DNA of 64,000 nt from Jannaschia pohangensis (GCF_900113875.1 NZ_FORA01000006.1:1-64000); one strand, 5' to 3'; positions 54,708 through 64,000 are shown, counted from the stretch's first letter. A program made the numbers and translations. Notes: generated by a model not told the origin, from the letters alone.

Positions 54708-55549
54708 CGGTGAAACTCCCGCCGGGTGCGGGGCAGGGGCCAGTTTTCAATCAGCTCGATCGCGTCTTCGGCCGTCTCGACAAAGCGGAACAGCGCCAGG
54801 TCGTCGGCCCCGATGGTTCCCGCTTCCTCCAGCGCGTCCCAATTGACGATGCTGCGCCAGAAGGATTCGCCGAACAGAAGGACCGGCACACGCTCCATCC
54901 GGCCCGTCTGGATCAGGGTCAGCGCCTCGAACAGTTCGTCCAGCGTGCCGAAACCGCCCGGAAAGACGCAGATCGCGCTGGCCCGCATCAGGAAGTGCAT
55001 CTTTCGGATCGCGAAATAATGGAAGTTGAACGACAGCTCGGGGGTGACATATTCATTCGGCGCCTGTTCATGGGGCAGCACGATGTTGAGGCCGATGGAC
55101 CGGCCGCCCGCGTCCGCCGCGCCCCGGTTGCCCGCCTCCATCACGCCGGGGCCACCGCCCGTGACGATGACGTTCCGGCGCCCGCCCGAGGCGGCCATCG
55201 AATGTTCGGTCACCAGTTTGGCGAAGCGGCGCGCCTCGTCGTATTGCTGGCTCAACGCGCGCAGCGTCTCGGTCCGTGCGGTCGCCTTGTCGGCGGGCCG
55301 GGGAATGCGCGCGCCGCCGAACAGGACGACCGTCGATTCCACTTCTGCCTCGTCCATCAGAAGACCGGTCTTCAACAGCTCAAGTTGAAGGCGGACGGGA
55401 CGCAGATCATCGCGGCACAGGAAATCCTCGTCCGCAAATGCCAGCCGATAGGCCGGGCTGCGGGTCTGGGGCGTGTCGGGAACGGTGCGCGCGGTGCGGC
55501 TGTCTTCGCGGGCTTCGCGAAGCGGGTGGGTTCGGTGCTGATCGGTCAT
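54704..55549 (-). CDS. LOG-family protein (lysine decarboxylase-like Rossmann fold)
   Basis: 281 residues from ATG 55549. The conserved PGGFGTLDELFE and GGGPGVMEAGNRGA motifs mark the LOG family, phosphoribohydrolases of which some release cytokinin bases. It has an N-terminal extension of about 70 residues compared with the short LOG forms, as seen in many proteobacterial TIGR00730-type proteins. Stop overlaps mbfA by four bases. Confidence 0.87.
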   Translation of the reverse strand: MTDQHRTHPLREAREDSRTARTVPDTPQTRSPAYRLAFADEDFLCRDDLRPVRLQLELLKTGLLMDEAEVESTVVLFGGARIPRPADKATARTETLRALSQQYDEARRFAKLVTEHSMAASGGRRNVIVTGGGPGVMEAGNRGAADAGGRSIGLNIVLPHEQAPNEYVTPELSFNFHYFAIRKMHFLMRASAICVFPGGFGTLDELFEALTLIQTGRMERVPVLLFGESFWRSIVNWDALEEAGTIGADDLALFRFVETAEDAIELIENWPLPRTRREFHR

Positions 55550-55610
55550 GGTCCTGCTCTTGCGTCCTTTGTTTGAGAGGGGTGTAACAGCCCGAACGGA
55601 AAGGTGCATC

Positions 55611-56528
55611 ATGGATTGGCAAGCAGAGATCACGGCCGCGCGGGCGCGCATCGCGGGCCACATCCGGCAGACACCCGCAGCGCGGATGACCCTTGGCGGG
55701 CACGACCTCTGGTTGAAGTTCGAGCAGATGCAGCACAGCGGCAGCTTCAAGGCACGCGGGGCGTTCAACACGCTTCTGTCCGCCGACGTGCCTGCCGCCG
55801 GTGTCGTCGCCGCGTCGGGTGGCAACCATGGGGCCGCCGTCGCCTATGCCGCCGCGCAACTGGGATACCCTGCGCATATCTTCGTGCCCGAGGTGTCGAG
55901 CCCGTCCAAGATCGCCCTGATCGAAAGGTCGGGGGCGACATGCCACGTGGTGCCGGGGCTCTATGCAGATGCGATGGAGCGGGCCCGGGCGCATGAGGCA
56001 GAGACAGGCGCGATGCAGATCCATGCCTATGACGCCGTGCCGACCGTCGCGGGGCAGGGCACGCTGATGGCGGAATGGGAGGCGCAGGGGCTGGAGGCGG
56101 ACACGATCCTGATCGCGGTCGGCGGCGGTGGCCTGATCGCCGGGTCGCTGGCCTGCCTGGCCGGTCGGCGCAAGGTCGTCGCGGTGGAGCCCGAGACGTC
56201 CTGCGCCCTGAACGCCGCGCTGGCCGCCGGGCACCCTGTCGACGTCCCGGTCAGCGGGATCGCCGCCGACGCCCTGGGGGCGCGCCGGGTTGGCGACATC
56301 TGCTTTGGCCTGGCGCAGGCACAGGGCATCGCCTCCGTCACCGTGCCGGATGCCGCAATTGCGGAGGCACGGCAGGTGCTGTGGCGGGATCTGCGCCAAT
56401 GGGTCGAGCCGTCGGGGGCCTGCGCCCTCGCCGTGCTGACCTCCGGTGCCTACGTGCCGTCAGCGGGCGAGCGGGTGGCGGTGCTGATCTGCGGGGCCAA
56501 CCCGTCGCCAGATCCATCAGAGCCGTGA
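55611..56528 (+). CDS. Threonine/serine dehydratase-like PLP enzyme
   Basis: 305 residues from ATG 55611, with GGAAAGG upstream. Fold type II PLP enzyme: the cofactor lysine is in HSGSFKARGAFN, ASGGNHGAAVAYAA follows, and the phosphate-binding loop is VGGGGLIAGS. There is no C-terminal ACT regulatory domain, so this is the catabolic/short type (~320 residues). It overlaps the convergent DMT transporter gene by 12 bases. Confidence 0.9.
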   Translation: MDWQAEITAARARIAGHIRQTPAARMTLGGHDLWLKFEQMQHSGSFKARGAFNTLLSADVPAAGVVAASGGNHGAAVAYAAAQLGYPAHIFVPEVSSPSKIALIERSGATCHVVPGLYADAMERARAHEAETGAMQIHAYDAVPTVAGQGTLMAEWEAQGLEADTILIAVGGGGLIAGSLACLAGRRKVVAVEPETSCALNAALAAGHPVDVPVSGIAADALGARRVGDICFGLAQAQGIASVTVPDAAIAEARQVLWRDLRQWVEPSGACALAVLTSGAYVPSAGERVAVLICGANPSPDPSEP

Positions 56529-56969
56529 CAGGACAAGCCCACCCCCCACCAAGACCACCGCGATCAGGCGTTGCGGCGTCACCTCGTGGACCGGCAGGCC
56601 GAAAGGCCCCCAGGCATCCAGCGTCAGCGCGACGACCAGCTGCCCCAGGATCATGGCCGAAACGACCGTGACGATGCCCAGCGTCGGAACCGACCAGAGG
56701 ATCGCCCAGACATAGAACGCGCCCAGAAAGCCGCCGAGCAGCAGCCAGAAATTGACCGACCCCGCCCGGGCCAACGTGCGGCCGTCGCCCGTGATCATCG
56801 TCAGGAACAGCAGGAACGCGAAGCCCACGCCGAACGACACCGTCGCCGCCGCCATCGGACTGCCCAGGGCCTTGCCGAGGGCCGCGTTCATCGGGGCCTG
56901 CAACGCCGCCAGACCGCCGGCGACGACGATCAGGGTCAGGGGAAAAAGAACGACAAGGGATGTGGGCAT
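56517..56969 (-). CDS. DMT-superfamily transporter (DUF606 type)
   Basis: 150 residues with five predicted helices. The first half GGLAALQAPMNAALGKALGSP and GGFLGAFYVWAILWSVPTLG fit the short DUF606/YdcZ-like group, which works as paired small transporters. Only one copy is present, so it may form homodimers. Substrate unknown. Confidence 0.82.
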   Translation of the reverse strand: MPTSLVVLFPLTLIVVAGGLAALQAPMNAALGKALGSPMAAATVSFGVGFAFLLFLTMITGDGRTLARAGSVNFWLLLGGFLGAFYVWAILWSVPTLGIVTVVSAMILGQLVVALTLDAWGPFGLPVHEVTPQRLIAVVLVGGGLVLSRL

Positions 56970-57053
56970 CGAAGCCTCCGGGACCAGTTTGCAAAACGCC
57001 TGTTTTGCGGGCAGTCTGCCCCCAGGTCACCGATCGCGACAGTCAGGTTTCCC

Positions 57054-58037
57054 TTACCTTGCCCTGCGCACCATCGCGTCGAACGCGGGCTTCGGCCGGT
57101 CGTCCGAAGCTTTCAGGCCGAGCGAGCCGAGATAGCGCGCAAAGCAGGGCGTCCCGACTCCGTAGTATTCGGTATAGGTCTCGACTTCGGCGTCGCCGAT
57201 GTCGTGGCTCCAGGTCAGGTTGACGAAAGCGAAATCGCGGGTCTCTTCCAGGACCAGATCGAAGAACCGGGCCTGTGCCGCAGGCGACCCCGCACCGCAG
57301 CCGTCGGACGGAAAGCCCGCCTCCACCAGCCAGATCGGCGGTGTCGCCAGTGACCGCAAGCCCGCCATGTCGGTGGGCACGGTGTCGGGGTCGCGCACCG
57401 TGAAATCGGGCTCCAGCGGATAGTAGGTCACCGCCCATCCGTCCCCCAGATTCGCCAGTTCGCGCGCGCCCGGCGTGGCCATGAGGCCCGCATAGGTCTG
57501 CGTCACGGTCACCGGCACATCCGGGCGGAGGGTTCTGGCATGGGCGCGGGTGGCGGCGAAAAATCGGGCGTAGGCGGGCCGCGTCGCATCGGTGAGCGTG
57601 GCATCCACCTCGTTCCCGATGGAAATCGCGATCAGGTCGACATCCGCCATCCGGGTCAGCACCTCGGTCAGGAAGGCATTGAATCGGGCCACCGTCTCGG
57701 GGTCGTCCCACGGGCGGTCGCGCAGGTCGGCGGGGCGCCGGTCGGCCACTGTGTCGATCACGGCCAGCGTCAGGTGCAACCGGATGTCGAGGGCCGGATA
57801 GACCTGATTGGCAATGGCGGGCCAGTCGTCCATCGGGTCATAGCCGTTACCCCGGTCGAAATCGTCCGACCGCAACAGGATCGAGGTGCTGGAAAGGCGC
57901 ATTTCCCGCATGGCCCCGATCACCTCGCCATAGTCGCCCGAGGCGGGCATCGTTCCGGCCAGCGACAGGACGGGTTCGGCCCGAGGCGGCGCGGAAAGCG
58001 CCGCGAGAATCAGCATTGCTTGCGACAGGCTTCGCAT
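57054..58037 (-). CDS. Secreted TIM-barrel glycoside hydrolase-like protein
   Basis: 327 residues from ATG 58037, signal peptide [20 protein letters not shown]. Barrel strands with acid candidates Glu143 in ISIGNEVDA (proton donor) and Glu239 in [10 protein letters not shown] (nucleophile), the NE...E pattern of clan GH-A, similar to GH53-like proteins. The substrate is unknown. It is monocistronic, upstream of dapD divergently. Confidence 0.72.
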   Translation of the reverse strand: MRSLSQAMLILAALSAPPRAEPVLSLAGTMPASGDYGEVIGAMREMRLSSTSILLRSDDFDRGNGYDPMDDWPAIANQVYPALDIRLHLTLAVIDTVADRRPADLRDRPWDDPETVARFNAFLTEVLTRMADVDLIAISIGNEVDATLTDATRPAYARFFAATRAHARTLRPDVPVTVTQTYAGLMATPGARELANLGDGWAVTYYPLEPDFTVRDPDTVPTDMAGLRSLATPPIWLVEAGFPSDGCGAGSPAAQARFFDLVLEETRDFAFVNLTWSHDIGDAEVETYTEYYGVGTPCFARYLGSLGLKASDDRPKPAFDAMVRRAR

Positions 58038-58128
58038 CCGGCGACGCTCCGGCAGGGCGGGATTGCCCCTGAAAGGGCTGGCCGATATGAGCAGGCCAGT
58101 CAATCACGCCAATGCCGGAGCCCGCCCC

Positions 58129-58956
58129 ATGTCGAACGAACAGCTCGAAGTCGCCATCGAAGCCGCATGGGATGCCCGCGATGCGATCACCCCCGCCACC
58201 ACCGGCGAGACGCGCGACGCGATCGAGGAAACCCTTGCCGCACTCGACAGCGGTTCCCTGCGGGTGGCCGAACGGCAGGACAACGGCGACTGGCATGTCA
58301 ACCAATGGGCCAAGAAGGCGGTCCTGCTGGGCTTTCGCCTGAAGGACATGGAATTGCAGGCGGGCGGACCCCAGGGCGGCAGCTGGTGGGACAAGGTCGA
58401 CAGCAAGTTCCACGGCTGGAACGCCGCCCGGTGGGAGCAGGCGGGCTTTCGTGCCGTTCCCAACTGCATCGTCCGAAAGTCGGCCTATATCGCGCCGGGC
58501 GTGGTGCTGATGCCGTCCTTCGTGAACCTGGGCGCCTATGTCGACAGCGGCACCATGGTGGACACCTGGGCCACGGTCGGAAGCTGCGCACAGATCGGCA
58601 AGAACGTGCACCTGTCGGGCGGTGTCGGCATCGGCGGCGTGCTGGAGCCGATGCAGGCCGGCCCGACGATCATCGAGGACAATTGCTTTATCGGCGCGAG
58701 ATCGGAGGTCGTCGAAGGCTGTATCGTGCGCGAAGGGTCTGTCCTGGGCATGGGCGTCTTCATCGGCAAGTCGACCAAGATCGTCGACCGCGAGACGGGC
58801 GAGTTCACCTATGGTGAGGTGCCGCCCTATTCGGTGGTCGTCGCCGGGTCCATGCCGTCGAAGAACGGCGTGAACCTCTATTGCGCGGTGATCGTCAAGC
58901 GCGTGGACGAGCGGACCCGCTCCAAGACGGCGATCAACGAATTGCTGCGCGACTAG
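58129..58956 (+). CDS. dapD: 2,3,4,5-tetrahydropyridine-2,6-dicarboxylate N-succinyltransferase
   Basis: 275 residues from ATG 58129, with GGAG upstream. DapD makes N-succinyl-2-amino-6-oxopimelate in lysine/diaminopimelate synthesis. The C-terminal two thirds is a left-handed beta-helix with [38 protein letters not shown] and [14 protein letters not shown]. dapE, for a later step, is 4.2 kb downstream. Stop overlaps the convergent AraC gene (CTAG). Confidence 0.96.
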   Translation: MSNEQLEVAIEAAWDARDAITPATTGETRDAIEETLAALDSGSLRVAERQDNGDWHVNQWAKKAVLLGFRLKDMELQAGGPQGGSWWDKVDSKFHGWNAARWEQAGFRAVPNCIVRKSAYIAPGVVLMPSFVNLGAYVDSGTMVDTWATVGSCAQIGKNVHLSGGVGIGGVLEPMQAGPTIIEDNCFIGARSEVVEGCIVREGSVLGMGVFIGKSTKIVDRETGEFTYGEVPPYSVVVAGSMPSKNGVNLYCAVIVKRVDERTRSKTAINELLRD

Positions 58957-59852
58957 CGCGTGGCGGCGCGGAACTGGTGCGGTGTCTGCCCCACGACATC
59001 GCGGAAGCGCGCGGTGAAATGCGACTGGCTCGAGAAGTCGCAGGCCAGCGCAATTTCCGACAAGGCCAGGTCCGACGACCCGAGCATCCGCCGGGCCGCA
59101 TCCAACCGGCGCGACAGGACGTAGGCATGGGGCGGCATACCCGTCGCCGCGCGGAACGTCCGGGCGAAATGCGCGGGCGACAGACAGGCGACCTGCGCCA
59201 TCATGTCAACCGAGATGTTTTCGGACAGGTTCGCCTCGACGAATTCCGTGACGCGGTTGAGCCTTTTGGCGTCGAGGGCGGTGTCCGGCCCGGTCATCTC
59301 AGTCTCTGTATCCGACATTCGGGCCAGCATGGCGGTCATCGACATCAGAAGCCCGTCGACCATCAGATTGGCCACCGGCCCTTCTGATTCCGATTCGGTC
59401 CAGATCCGGTTCATCGTGCCTGCCAGCTGCGGGTCGAAGATCTCCCGCCCGTAGAGTGACGCCAGCGGATCTCCGTCGCCGAGCCCCGACAACATGGTCG
59501 CAAGGATCGTGCGGGGCAGCGCAAGCAGCATGATCTGATGCGTCCCTTCGGCCTCCCAATGGGCGGTAGCCCCTGCCGGAGCGAGATAGAGGCTGCCGAC
59601 GCGGCCTGCCAACGTGCGAAGCCCATCGCCATAGTCGACTTGTGACACCCGGGTCCCGCCGCGGGTCACCAGGCGAAAGACCACGTCGTCCACGGGCGGG
59701 TCCGGGGTCGCATGGCTGTCCTGATCCGCGACGACAAGGGCAAGCCTTTCTGACCCGGCGGACCGGTTCTCTTGGGGGAATTTGCGGTACAACGTCCCGT
59801 AGAGGTTGTCGTAGGTCCCGCTTGACCCGGGCTTGCACGTGGCGTCGGTCAT
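58953..59852 (-). CDS. AraC-family transcriptional regulator
   Basis: 299 residues from ATG 59852 after AGGAAAGGG. C-terminal two helix-turn-helix motifs: [21 protein letters not shown] and [23 protein letters not shown], ending VGQTPHQFR. The N-terminal 190 residues form a cupin-like AraC ligand domain. It lies 67 bases downstream of the MBL hydrolase gene on the same strand, so it may regulate that gene, which is inference. Confidence 0.9.
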   Translation of the reverse strand: MTDATCKPGSSGTYDNLYGTLYRKFPQENRSAGSERLALVVADQDSHATPDPPVDDVVFRLVTRGGTRVSQVDYGDGLRTLAGRVGSLYLAPAGATAHWEAEGTHQIMLLALPRTILATMLSGLGDGDPLASLYGREIFDPQLAGTMNRIWTESESEGPVANLMVDGLLMSMTAMLARMSDTETEMTGPDTALDAKRLNRVTEFVEANLSENISVDMMAQVACLSPAHFARTFRAATGMPPHAYVLSRRLDAARRMLGSSDLALSEIALACDFSSQSHFTARFRDVVGQTPHQFRAATR

Positions 59853-59919
59853 CGCCCTTTCCTGCGGTCTCTGCAGGGTTGATGGTCCTGAACACGGGTT
59901 CGCTTTGCAAGGGAGAATA

Positions 59920-60912
59920 TCAAACAGGGGCGAAGGCATATCCGGCCCCGTCGCGTCGAAGAATTCCGGGCGCAAGGGAATTCATGTGGGTCGCGCCGAA
60001 GGGAATTCTGTCGGTGGCAAGCCAGTCGAACATCCGCCGTCGCGTCCGAACCGCAAGATCGGTGTCAGTGTCGAGGACATAGGCGATATCCGGATGCGAC
60101 ATCTGCATCGGCCCGCAGATCAAGGTATCGGCCATGAGCATCATCTGCTCTGCGCCAGATGCGATATGCACGATGCTGTGCCCCGGCGTATGACCCGGGG
60201 CGGGCAGGACGGTCACACCTTCGCCCATGTCGAGCATGCCGCCGTGTCGTGCGATGTCATAGTCCAGGGTTGCCGCCAGGCTCGCGATCATCATGGCCGG
60301 GCCTCGCAGCGCCTCGGCCACCTGCGACGGACGGGACGGATCGGTCCAATACCGCCATTCGATGTCCGAGACGTGGAGGGTGGCATTGGGAAAGCCTTTG
60401 TTGCCGTCGACCATCAGCCCGCCGATGTGGTCGGGATGCATGTGGGTGATGACGATGTCGGTCACGTCTGCCGGATCGAAGGCGGCATCGGCCATACGTT
60501 CCGCCAGAAGCCCTGTGTCCGCATAGCTTGACCTGAGAGCGGTGCCGGACCCGGCGTCGACCAGGACAAGGCGGGTCGGGGTCCGGATTGTCCAGAGCGT
60601 CGCGCCCAGGTGCACAGGTCCCCTGGCATGGGTGAGGATGCCCGCGGGCGTGTCGATGAAGGCGGCAAGCGGCAGATCGAAGAATCCGTCGGACCAGGCC
60701 GTGACCTGCAGCGTGCCGACCGTCCGATTGCGCGTCCCGGTGATGGCGGCGGGCAGGGGGGAAGGCATGGCGAGGGCCGTAGCGCCGCCAGCGAGGGCGA
60801 TGCAGAACCGCCGCCGATCCAGCTGTCGGGGGAGGCAGACCTGTAGATCGTCGGACCACTGCGACGGGGGGAGGTCAGACACAGTTTTCCGGGGGAGAGA
60901 GCGGTGTGTCAT
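59920..60912 (-). CDS. Exported metallo-beta-lactamase-fold hydrolase
   Basis: 330 residues from ATG 60912. Tat signal: DRRRFCIALAGGATALA near residue 32, an RR-type twin-arginine pattern with following hydrophobic run. The MBL motifs are HMHPDHIGG (zinc ligands), PGHTPGHS and LMADTLI. Quorum-quenching lactonases and general hydrolases of this fold share these. The substrate cannot be told. Confidence 0.85.
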   Translation of the reverse strand: MTHRSLPRKTVSDLPPSQWSDDLQVCLPRQLDRRRFCIALAGGATALAMPSPLPAAITGTRNRTVGTLQVTAWSDGFFDLPLAAFIDTPAGILTHARGPVHLGATLWTIRTPTRLVLVDAGSGTALRSSYADTGLLAERMADAAFDPADVTDIVITHMHPDHIGGLMVDGNKGFPNATLHVSDIEWRYWTDPSRPSQVAEALRGPAMMIASLAATLDYDIARHGGMLDMGEGVTVLPAPGHTPGHSIVHIASGAEQMMLMADTLICGPMQMSHPDIAYVLDTDTDLAVRTRRRMFDWLATDRIPFGATHMNSLAPGILRRDGAGYAFAPV

Positions 60913-60978
60913 TGCGGCGGCCTTTCGAGGATGCGGCGGTTCTGCCTGTCCGTTCTGCCTGACACCTGCCCATGCAAT

Positions 60979-61281
60979 CTATCGGGACTCCCCAGACTCC
61001 TTGTCACGATCCTGCGGTTTGCGGGACTCTGCCGAAATCATGGCAGTCTCGCGCGCAATCGCCGCGTCCTCGAGGGCATCCATATGGGCGCGGGCGGCCT
61101 TGGTGCGGCCCAGACCCTTCCAAAGGCCCTTGCGCCAGGCCCGATGCGCCGACCGTGGTTCCCATTGAAGGCGCGCAGAGGAGAGCCAGTCCCGCAGGGC
61201 GGGCGGCAGATCGTCGTAATCTGCCATGACCCTTGCCCGGTCACGGGCGCGGGCGAGATCTTGTCTCGGACCAATCGTCAT
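60979..61281 (-). CDS. Small conserved protein (DUF6525-like)
   Basis: 100 residues from ATG 61281; ATG 61227 (82 residues) is possible. Features YDDLPPALRDWLSSARLQWEPRSAHRAWRKGL resemble the short Rhodobacteraceae DUF6525 proteins, by memory only. It is helical and rich in Arg/Ala with no signal or membrane segment. Function unknown. Confidence 0.5.
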   Translation of the reverse strand: MTIGPRQDLARARDRARVMADYDDLPPALRDWLSSARLQWEPRSAHRAWRKGLWKGLGRTKAARAHMDALEDAAIARETAMISAESRKPQDRDKESGESR

Positions 61282-61387
61282 GCGCCAGACATGGGATCTG
61301 CGGCCGAGGCTGTCAAACGGCCCGCGTGGAACCGGATGGCGCATCGCTGCGTTCGTTCCCGGAAATACTGAATCGGAGGGGCACAGA

Positions 61388-61633
61388 ATGGGCCTGGGAC
61401 TTATCGCATCAATCATCGTCGGCGGATTGGCCGGCTGGATCGCAAGCATGATCATGAAGGCAGACACGGGTCTGCTCATGAATATCGTGTTGGGTATCGT
61501 CGGCGCCCTCGTGCTCAACCTGATCCTGAGCCTGATCGGCATCTACGCCGCCAACAGCTGGATCCCGCAGCTTTTCGTCGGGATCGCCGGGGCCTGTCTC
61601 TTGATTTTCGGCGTCAGGGCCGTGCGCAGCTGA
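61388..61633 (+). CDS. GlsB/YeaQ/YmgE-family stress membrane protein
   Basis: 81 residues from ATG 61388, after CGGAGGGG; the frame upstream of it is not coding. Three membrane helices: MGLGLIASIIVGGLAGWIASMIM, NIVLGIVGALVLNLILSLIG and FVGIAGACLLIFGV, matching the transglycosylase-associated YeaQ family. Function poorly known, often stress-induced. Confidence 0.88.
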   Translation: MGLGLIASIIVGGLAGWIASMIMKADTGLLMNIVLGIVGALVLNLILSLIGIYAANSWIPQLFVGIAGACLLIFGVRAVRS

Positions 61634-61653
61634 CCCCGCGAACAGGGCGGCGA

Positions 61654-62739
61654 TCACTTGTCCGCGTAGATCGAGCCGAACCATTTGAGCTCGATCTCAT
61701 GTGACACGTCGCCCTCTTCGAACCGCAACAACGTCTGGTTCACCGTCTCCCGCAGGGGTGACCCCGTCGGAAAGACGATTCCGTAATACTCCCGCTGAAA
61801 CACGCGATCCAGCACGCGGGCTTTGCCCTGACCGCGGGTTTGCGCGTAGTAGGCAAGGATCGGTCCGTCAAAGGCCACAGCATCCAGATTTCCTGCCTCG
61901 AATTCCGCGTAGAGCGTTTCAAGATCCGGGAAGGTCTGATGGGTGACCCCGCGCCGCGACAGGAAGCTTGACGTGGTCGAGGCTTCGGTGGTGCCGACCC
62001 GCCTTCCATCCAGATCGGTGATCCGCTCGATATCGCGGCTCAGGGCATTCAGCGTCAGATTCGCCGTGACGTTCGCCACGAACAGCGAGACGATGAACAA
62101 ACTGCCGATGACCATGAGCGATCCGAAAATCCGCCCGAGAGGCGATATCGGGGTTTCGGCCCGGTAGTCCCCCGAAATCAGAAGGTGCAGCGCCCACCAA
62201 AAGGCGGGAAAAGCGGCCTCCTTGGCGGTGTTGCCGAAATAGGCCTGTCGCCGCCTTTCGAACAGCCACATGAGCATCCCGAGCGCCAGGACGGCCAGGA
62301 TGCCAAGGCCCATCATGAGCAGCAAGCGCGGCGTCAGGGCGGCACGCATCACGGCACCGGTCCCAGCCTCCATCGGCATCATGATCTGGATCCCGGCACT
62401 GAAGATCGGTTGGGTGAAATCCATCACCTTCTCGCGCTCTTCGGTAATGGAGATATTGGCGACCGCGCCGTTCACCTCGCCCGATTGGACCGCAAGAAGC
62501 ATGTCGCTGAAAGTCTCGTAGCGGCGCAGGTCGTATTCAAGACCGTTCTCTGCCGCCAGGGCATCCCAGAGGTCGATCCCGTAGCCGGTGTCGCGGCCAT
62601 CCTCGACGAAGGAAAACGGCGCGCGTGTCACTGTGCCGATGACAAGGCGGTCGCTCGCGGATTGTTGCGCAAGTCCCGGCACGGCAGAGCATAGATAGGC
62701 AAGGGCAAGGATCAGGCGCTTCATCGACACATGACGCAT
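61654..62739 (-). CDS. GluR0-like ligand-gated ion channel with altered filter
   Basis: 361 residues from ATG 62739 (ATG 62724 also possible). Signal peptide ends GLAQ. Substrate-binding domain (SBP_bac_3) lobe 1 about 31-125, with PFSFVEDGRDTGYGIDLWDAL and NISITEEREKVMDFT. It is interrupted by a membrane helix (138-160), a pore loop (178-200) and a second helix (203-225), then lobe 2 (about 230-350). This is the prokaryotic glutamate-receptor layout. The pore loop reads FWWALHLLISGDYRAETP, so the K+-channel TVGYG is SGDYR here (189-193). Ligand unknown. Confidence 0.8.
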   Translation of the reverse strand: MRHVSMKRLILALAYLCSAVPGLAQQSASDRLVIGTVTRAPFSFVEDGRDTGYGIDLWDALAAENGLEYDLRRYETFSDMLLAVQSGEVNGAVANISITEEREKVMDFTQPIFSAGIQIMMPMEAGTGAVMRAALTPRLLLMMGLGILAVLALGMLMWLFERRRQAYFGNTAKEAAFPAFWWALHLLISGDYRAETPISPLGRIFGSLMVIGSLFIVSLFVANVTANLTLNALSRDIERITDLDGRRVGTTEASTTSSFLSRRGVTHQTFPDLETLYAEFEAGNLDAVAFDGPILAYYAQTRGQGKARVLDRVFQREYYGIVFPTGSPLRETVNQTLLRFEEGDVSHEIELKWFGSIYADK

Positions 62740-62788
62740 GGGAAAGCCCCCGTTGACAAGACCCGTCGCCCGGCTGACACCCGACCCC

Positions 62789-63160
62789 ATGTCCGAGAAG
62801 AAACCCAAACGCCCGCACTACGTCTACACCCTGCTTGTCGAGGTCGGCCGCAAGGTCGGCGACGGCCTGCCCGAGGATGCTACCGGGGCCGCGCTGATGT
62901 GCTATGCCTCGGGCGTGGACGAGGATGAGGCGGTGCGCGAAACCGTCGCCGTCCTCAAGACCGCGGACCTGAATGTGCTGGAAGTGACCGGCTATGGCTC
63001 CCTCGAGGAACGGGAGGACGAAGGCCACGACATCGCCCCGGACGAGCGCAAGATGATGGCGCGCGCCTTGCGGGAAAACTCGGTCATCGTGGCGCAAAGC
63101 ACCGTATTTCGCGAAGGTGATGAGGACGAGGACGAAGGTGAGGATGAGGGCGATGATTGA
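62789..63160 (+). CDS. Conserved hypothetical protein with acidic tail
   Basis: 123 residues from ATG 62789; residues before it are not conserved-looking. The first 90 form an alpha/beta fold ([38 protein letters not shown]). The last ~15 are almost wholly Asp/Glu/Gly. The stop overlaps dapE by 8 bases, so the two are translationally coupled. I do not recognise the family. Confidence 0.7.
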   Translation: MSEKKPKRPHYVYTLLVEVGRKVGDGLPEDATGAALMCYASGVDEDEAVRETVAVLKTADLNVLEVTGYGSLEEREDEGHDIAPDERKMMARALRENSVIVAQSTVFREGDEDEDEGEDEGDD

Positions 63161-64000
63161 TCCCGTCGCCCTGACCGCCGACCTGGTCCGCTGCCCCTCT
63201 GTCACGCCGACCGAAGGGGGCGCGCTTGTCCTGCTCGAAGGGCTCTTGTCCGGGGCGGGGTTCGACTGCACCCGTGTCGACCGCAACGGCACCAGCAACC
63301 TTTATGCCCGGTGGGGCGCGCGGGGCCACGCGCGCACCTTCGGCTTCAACGGCCACACCGACGTGGTGCCCGTGGGCGATGTCGCCGCCTGGACGCACGA
63401 CCCCTTCGGCGCGGTGATCGAGGATGGCTGGCTTTACGGTCGCGGCGCCACCGACATGAAATCGGGCGTGGCTGCCTTTGCCGCCGCCGCCATCGACTTC
63501 GTCGCCGACACGCCGCCAGATGGCGCGGTCGTCCTTGCGATCACCGGGGACGAGGAAGGCGACGCGACCGACGGCACCGTCGCCCTTCTGGACTGGATGG
63601 ACCGGCAGGGGGAGCGGCTGGATGTCTGCCTCGTGGGCGAACCGACCAACCCCGACCACATGGGCCAGATGATGAAGATCGGGCGGCGCGGGTCGCTGAC
63701 CGCCTGGTTCACCTTTCGGGGCAAGCAGGGGCATTCGGCCTATCCGCACCGCGCGCTCAACCCTCTGCCCGCGATGGCGCGGATGATGGCGCGGCTGTCC
63801 GATCACGTGCTGGACGAAGGCACGGATCATTTCGACGCCTCGACTCTGGCGGTGGTGACGATGGACGTGGGCAACCCCGCCACCAACGTCATCCCGGCCG
63901 AGGGGCGCGCGACCGTCAACATCCGCTTCAACGATGCCCACAGCGGCGCGGGCCTCATCGCTTGGTTGCAGGACGAGGTGGATCGCATCGTGGGCGAGAC
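63153..64000 (+). CDS. dapE: Succinyl-diaminopimelate desuccinylase, cut off by the window end
   Basis: The frame is open from ATG 63153 to the last base (about 282 codons visible, full length ~380). M20 zinc peptidase: [12 protein letters not shown] with the first metal ligand, [19 protein letters not shown] with the bridging Asp, and [12 protein letters not shown] with catalytic Glu. DapE releases succinate to give LL-diaminopimelate, complementing dapD 4 kb upstream. The rest lies outside the window. Confidence 0.93.
   Translation, partial: MIDPVALTADLVRCPSVTPTEGGALVLLEGLLSGAGFDCTRVDRNGTSNLYARWGARGHARTFGFNGHTDVVPVGDVAAWTHDPFGAVIEDGWLYGRGATDMKSGVAAFAAAAIDFVADTPPDGAVVLAITGDEEGDATDGTVALLDWMDRQGERLDVCLVGEPTNPDHMGQMMKIGRRGSLTAWFTFRGKQGHSAYPHRALNPLPAMARMMARLSDHVLDEGTDHFDASTLAVVTMDVGNPATNVIPAEGRATVNIRFNDAHSGAGLIAWLQDEVDRIVGE

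Noticed and set aside
1-64000. CRISPR arrays, tRNA/rRNA genes, insertion sequences, prophage
   Set aside because: No regular direct repeats, no tRNA-like cloverleaf noticed, and no transposase or integrase motif in any frame.
1-64000. VPLPA-CTERM substrates for the exosortase
   Set aside because: No protein in the window ends with the motif followed by a hydrophobic helix and an Arg-rich tail.

Overview
The window is GC-rich, tightly packed bacterial chromosome. It looks like an alphaproteobacterium of the Rhodobacteraceae (Roseobacter-type). The signs are the gene order pmbA - inositol-phosphatase-like - DUF4170 - waaA - lpxK, the dciA/dsbA-like pair divergent from mutY, a DUF2125 protein, a membrane ferritin of the MbfA type, and an exosortase of the XrtD (EpsI-fused) type. 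No rRNA, tRNA, CRISPR array, transposase or prophage gene was seen. Family assignments come from recognising motifs; no search was run.

Layout. 1-5.9 kb: the 3' end of a large repeat-type surface protein (CshA-like, DUF11-like and SdrD-like modules), translationally coupled to a 1.1-kb-residue outer-membrane barrel protein. 6-9.5 kb: small metabolic genes (DoxX-like, a crotonase-fold protein lacking its catalytic glutamates, an SDR) and a DUF2125 protein. 9.6-14.3 kb: a five-gene operon ending in waaA-lpxK (Kdo transfer and lipid A kinase). 14.3-18.4 kb: dsbA-like, dciA, mutY, alkB, DedA. 18.5-21 kb: kdsA-kdsB-kdsD, making CMP-Kdo.

21-50 kb is a large exopolysaccharide (EPS) locus. It holds precursor genes (ugd, a UDP-glucuronate-epimerase-like gene, a CapD/WbpM-like dehydratase, rfbB, rfbC), an initiating sugar transferase, four glycosyltransferases, a hexapeptide acyltransferase, a pyruvyl transferase next to an F420-hydrogenase-beta-like protein, a flippase, a polymerase-like membrane protein, a beta-helix secreted protein, an outer-membrane export lipoprotein (Wza type), a chain-length protein with a separate tyrosine autokinase, and the exosortase companions: XrtD-like exosortase, PrsT-like TPR lipoprotein and ExeA-like ATPase. 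Together these imply a Wzx/Wzy-type secreted acidic, probably pyruvylated polysaccharide coupled to an exosortase protein-sorting system.

50-64 kb: housekeeping and stress genes. They include pip, ubiG, a TetR regulator with a cluster of three tiny secreted-protein genes (two are paralogues with IDDDxW repeats, and one of these has a promoter flanked by twin operator-like sites), mbfA, a LOG-family protein, a threonine-dehydratase-like enzyme, a DMT transporter, a secreted glycosidase-like protein, dapD, an AraC regulator, a Tat-exported MBL hydrolase, a GluR0-like ligand-gated channel with an altered filter, and dapE, which runs off the end.

The best candidates for something undescribed are the TetR/twin-operator/IDDDxW cluster (about 51.7-53.6 kb) and the modified GluR0-like channel (about 61.7-62.7 kb).
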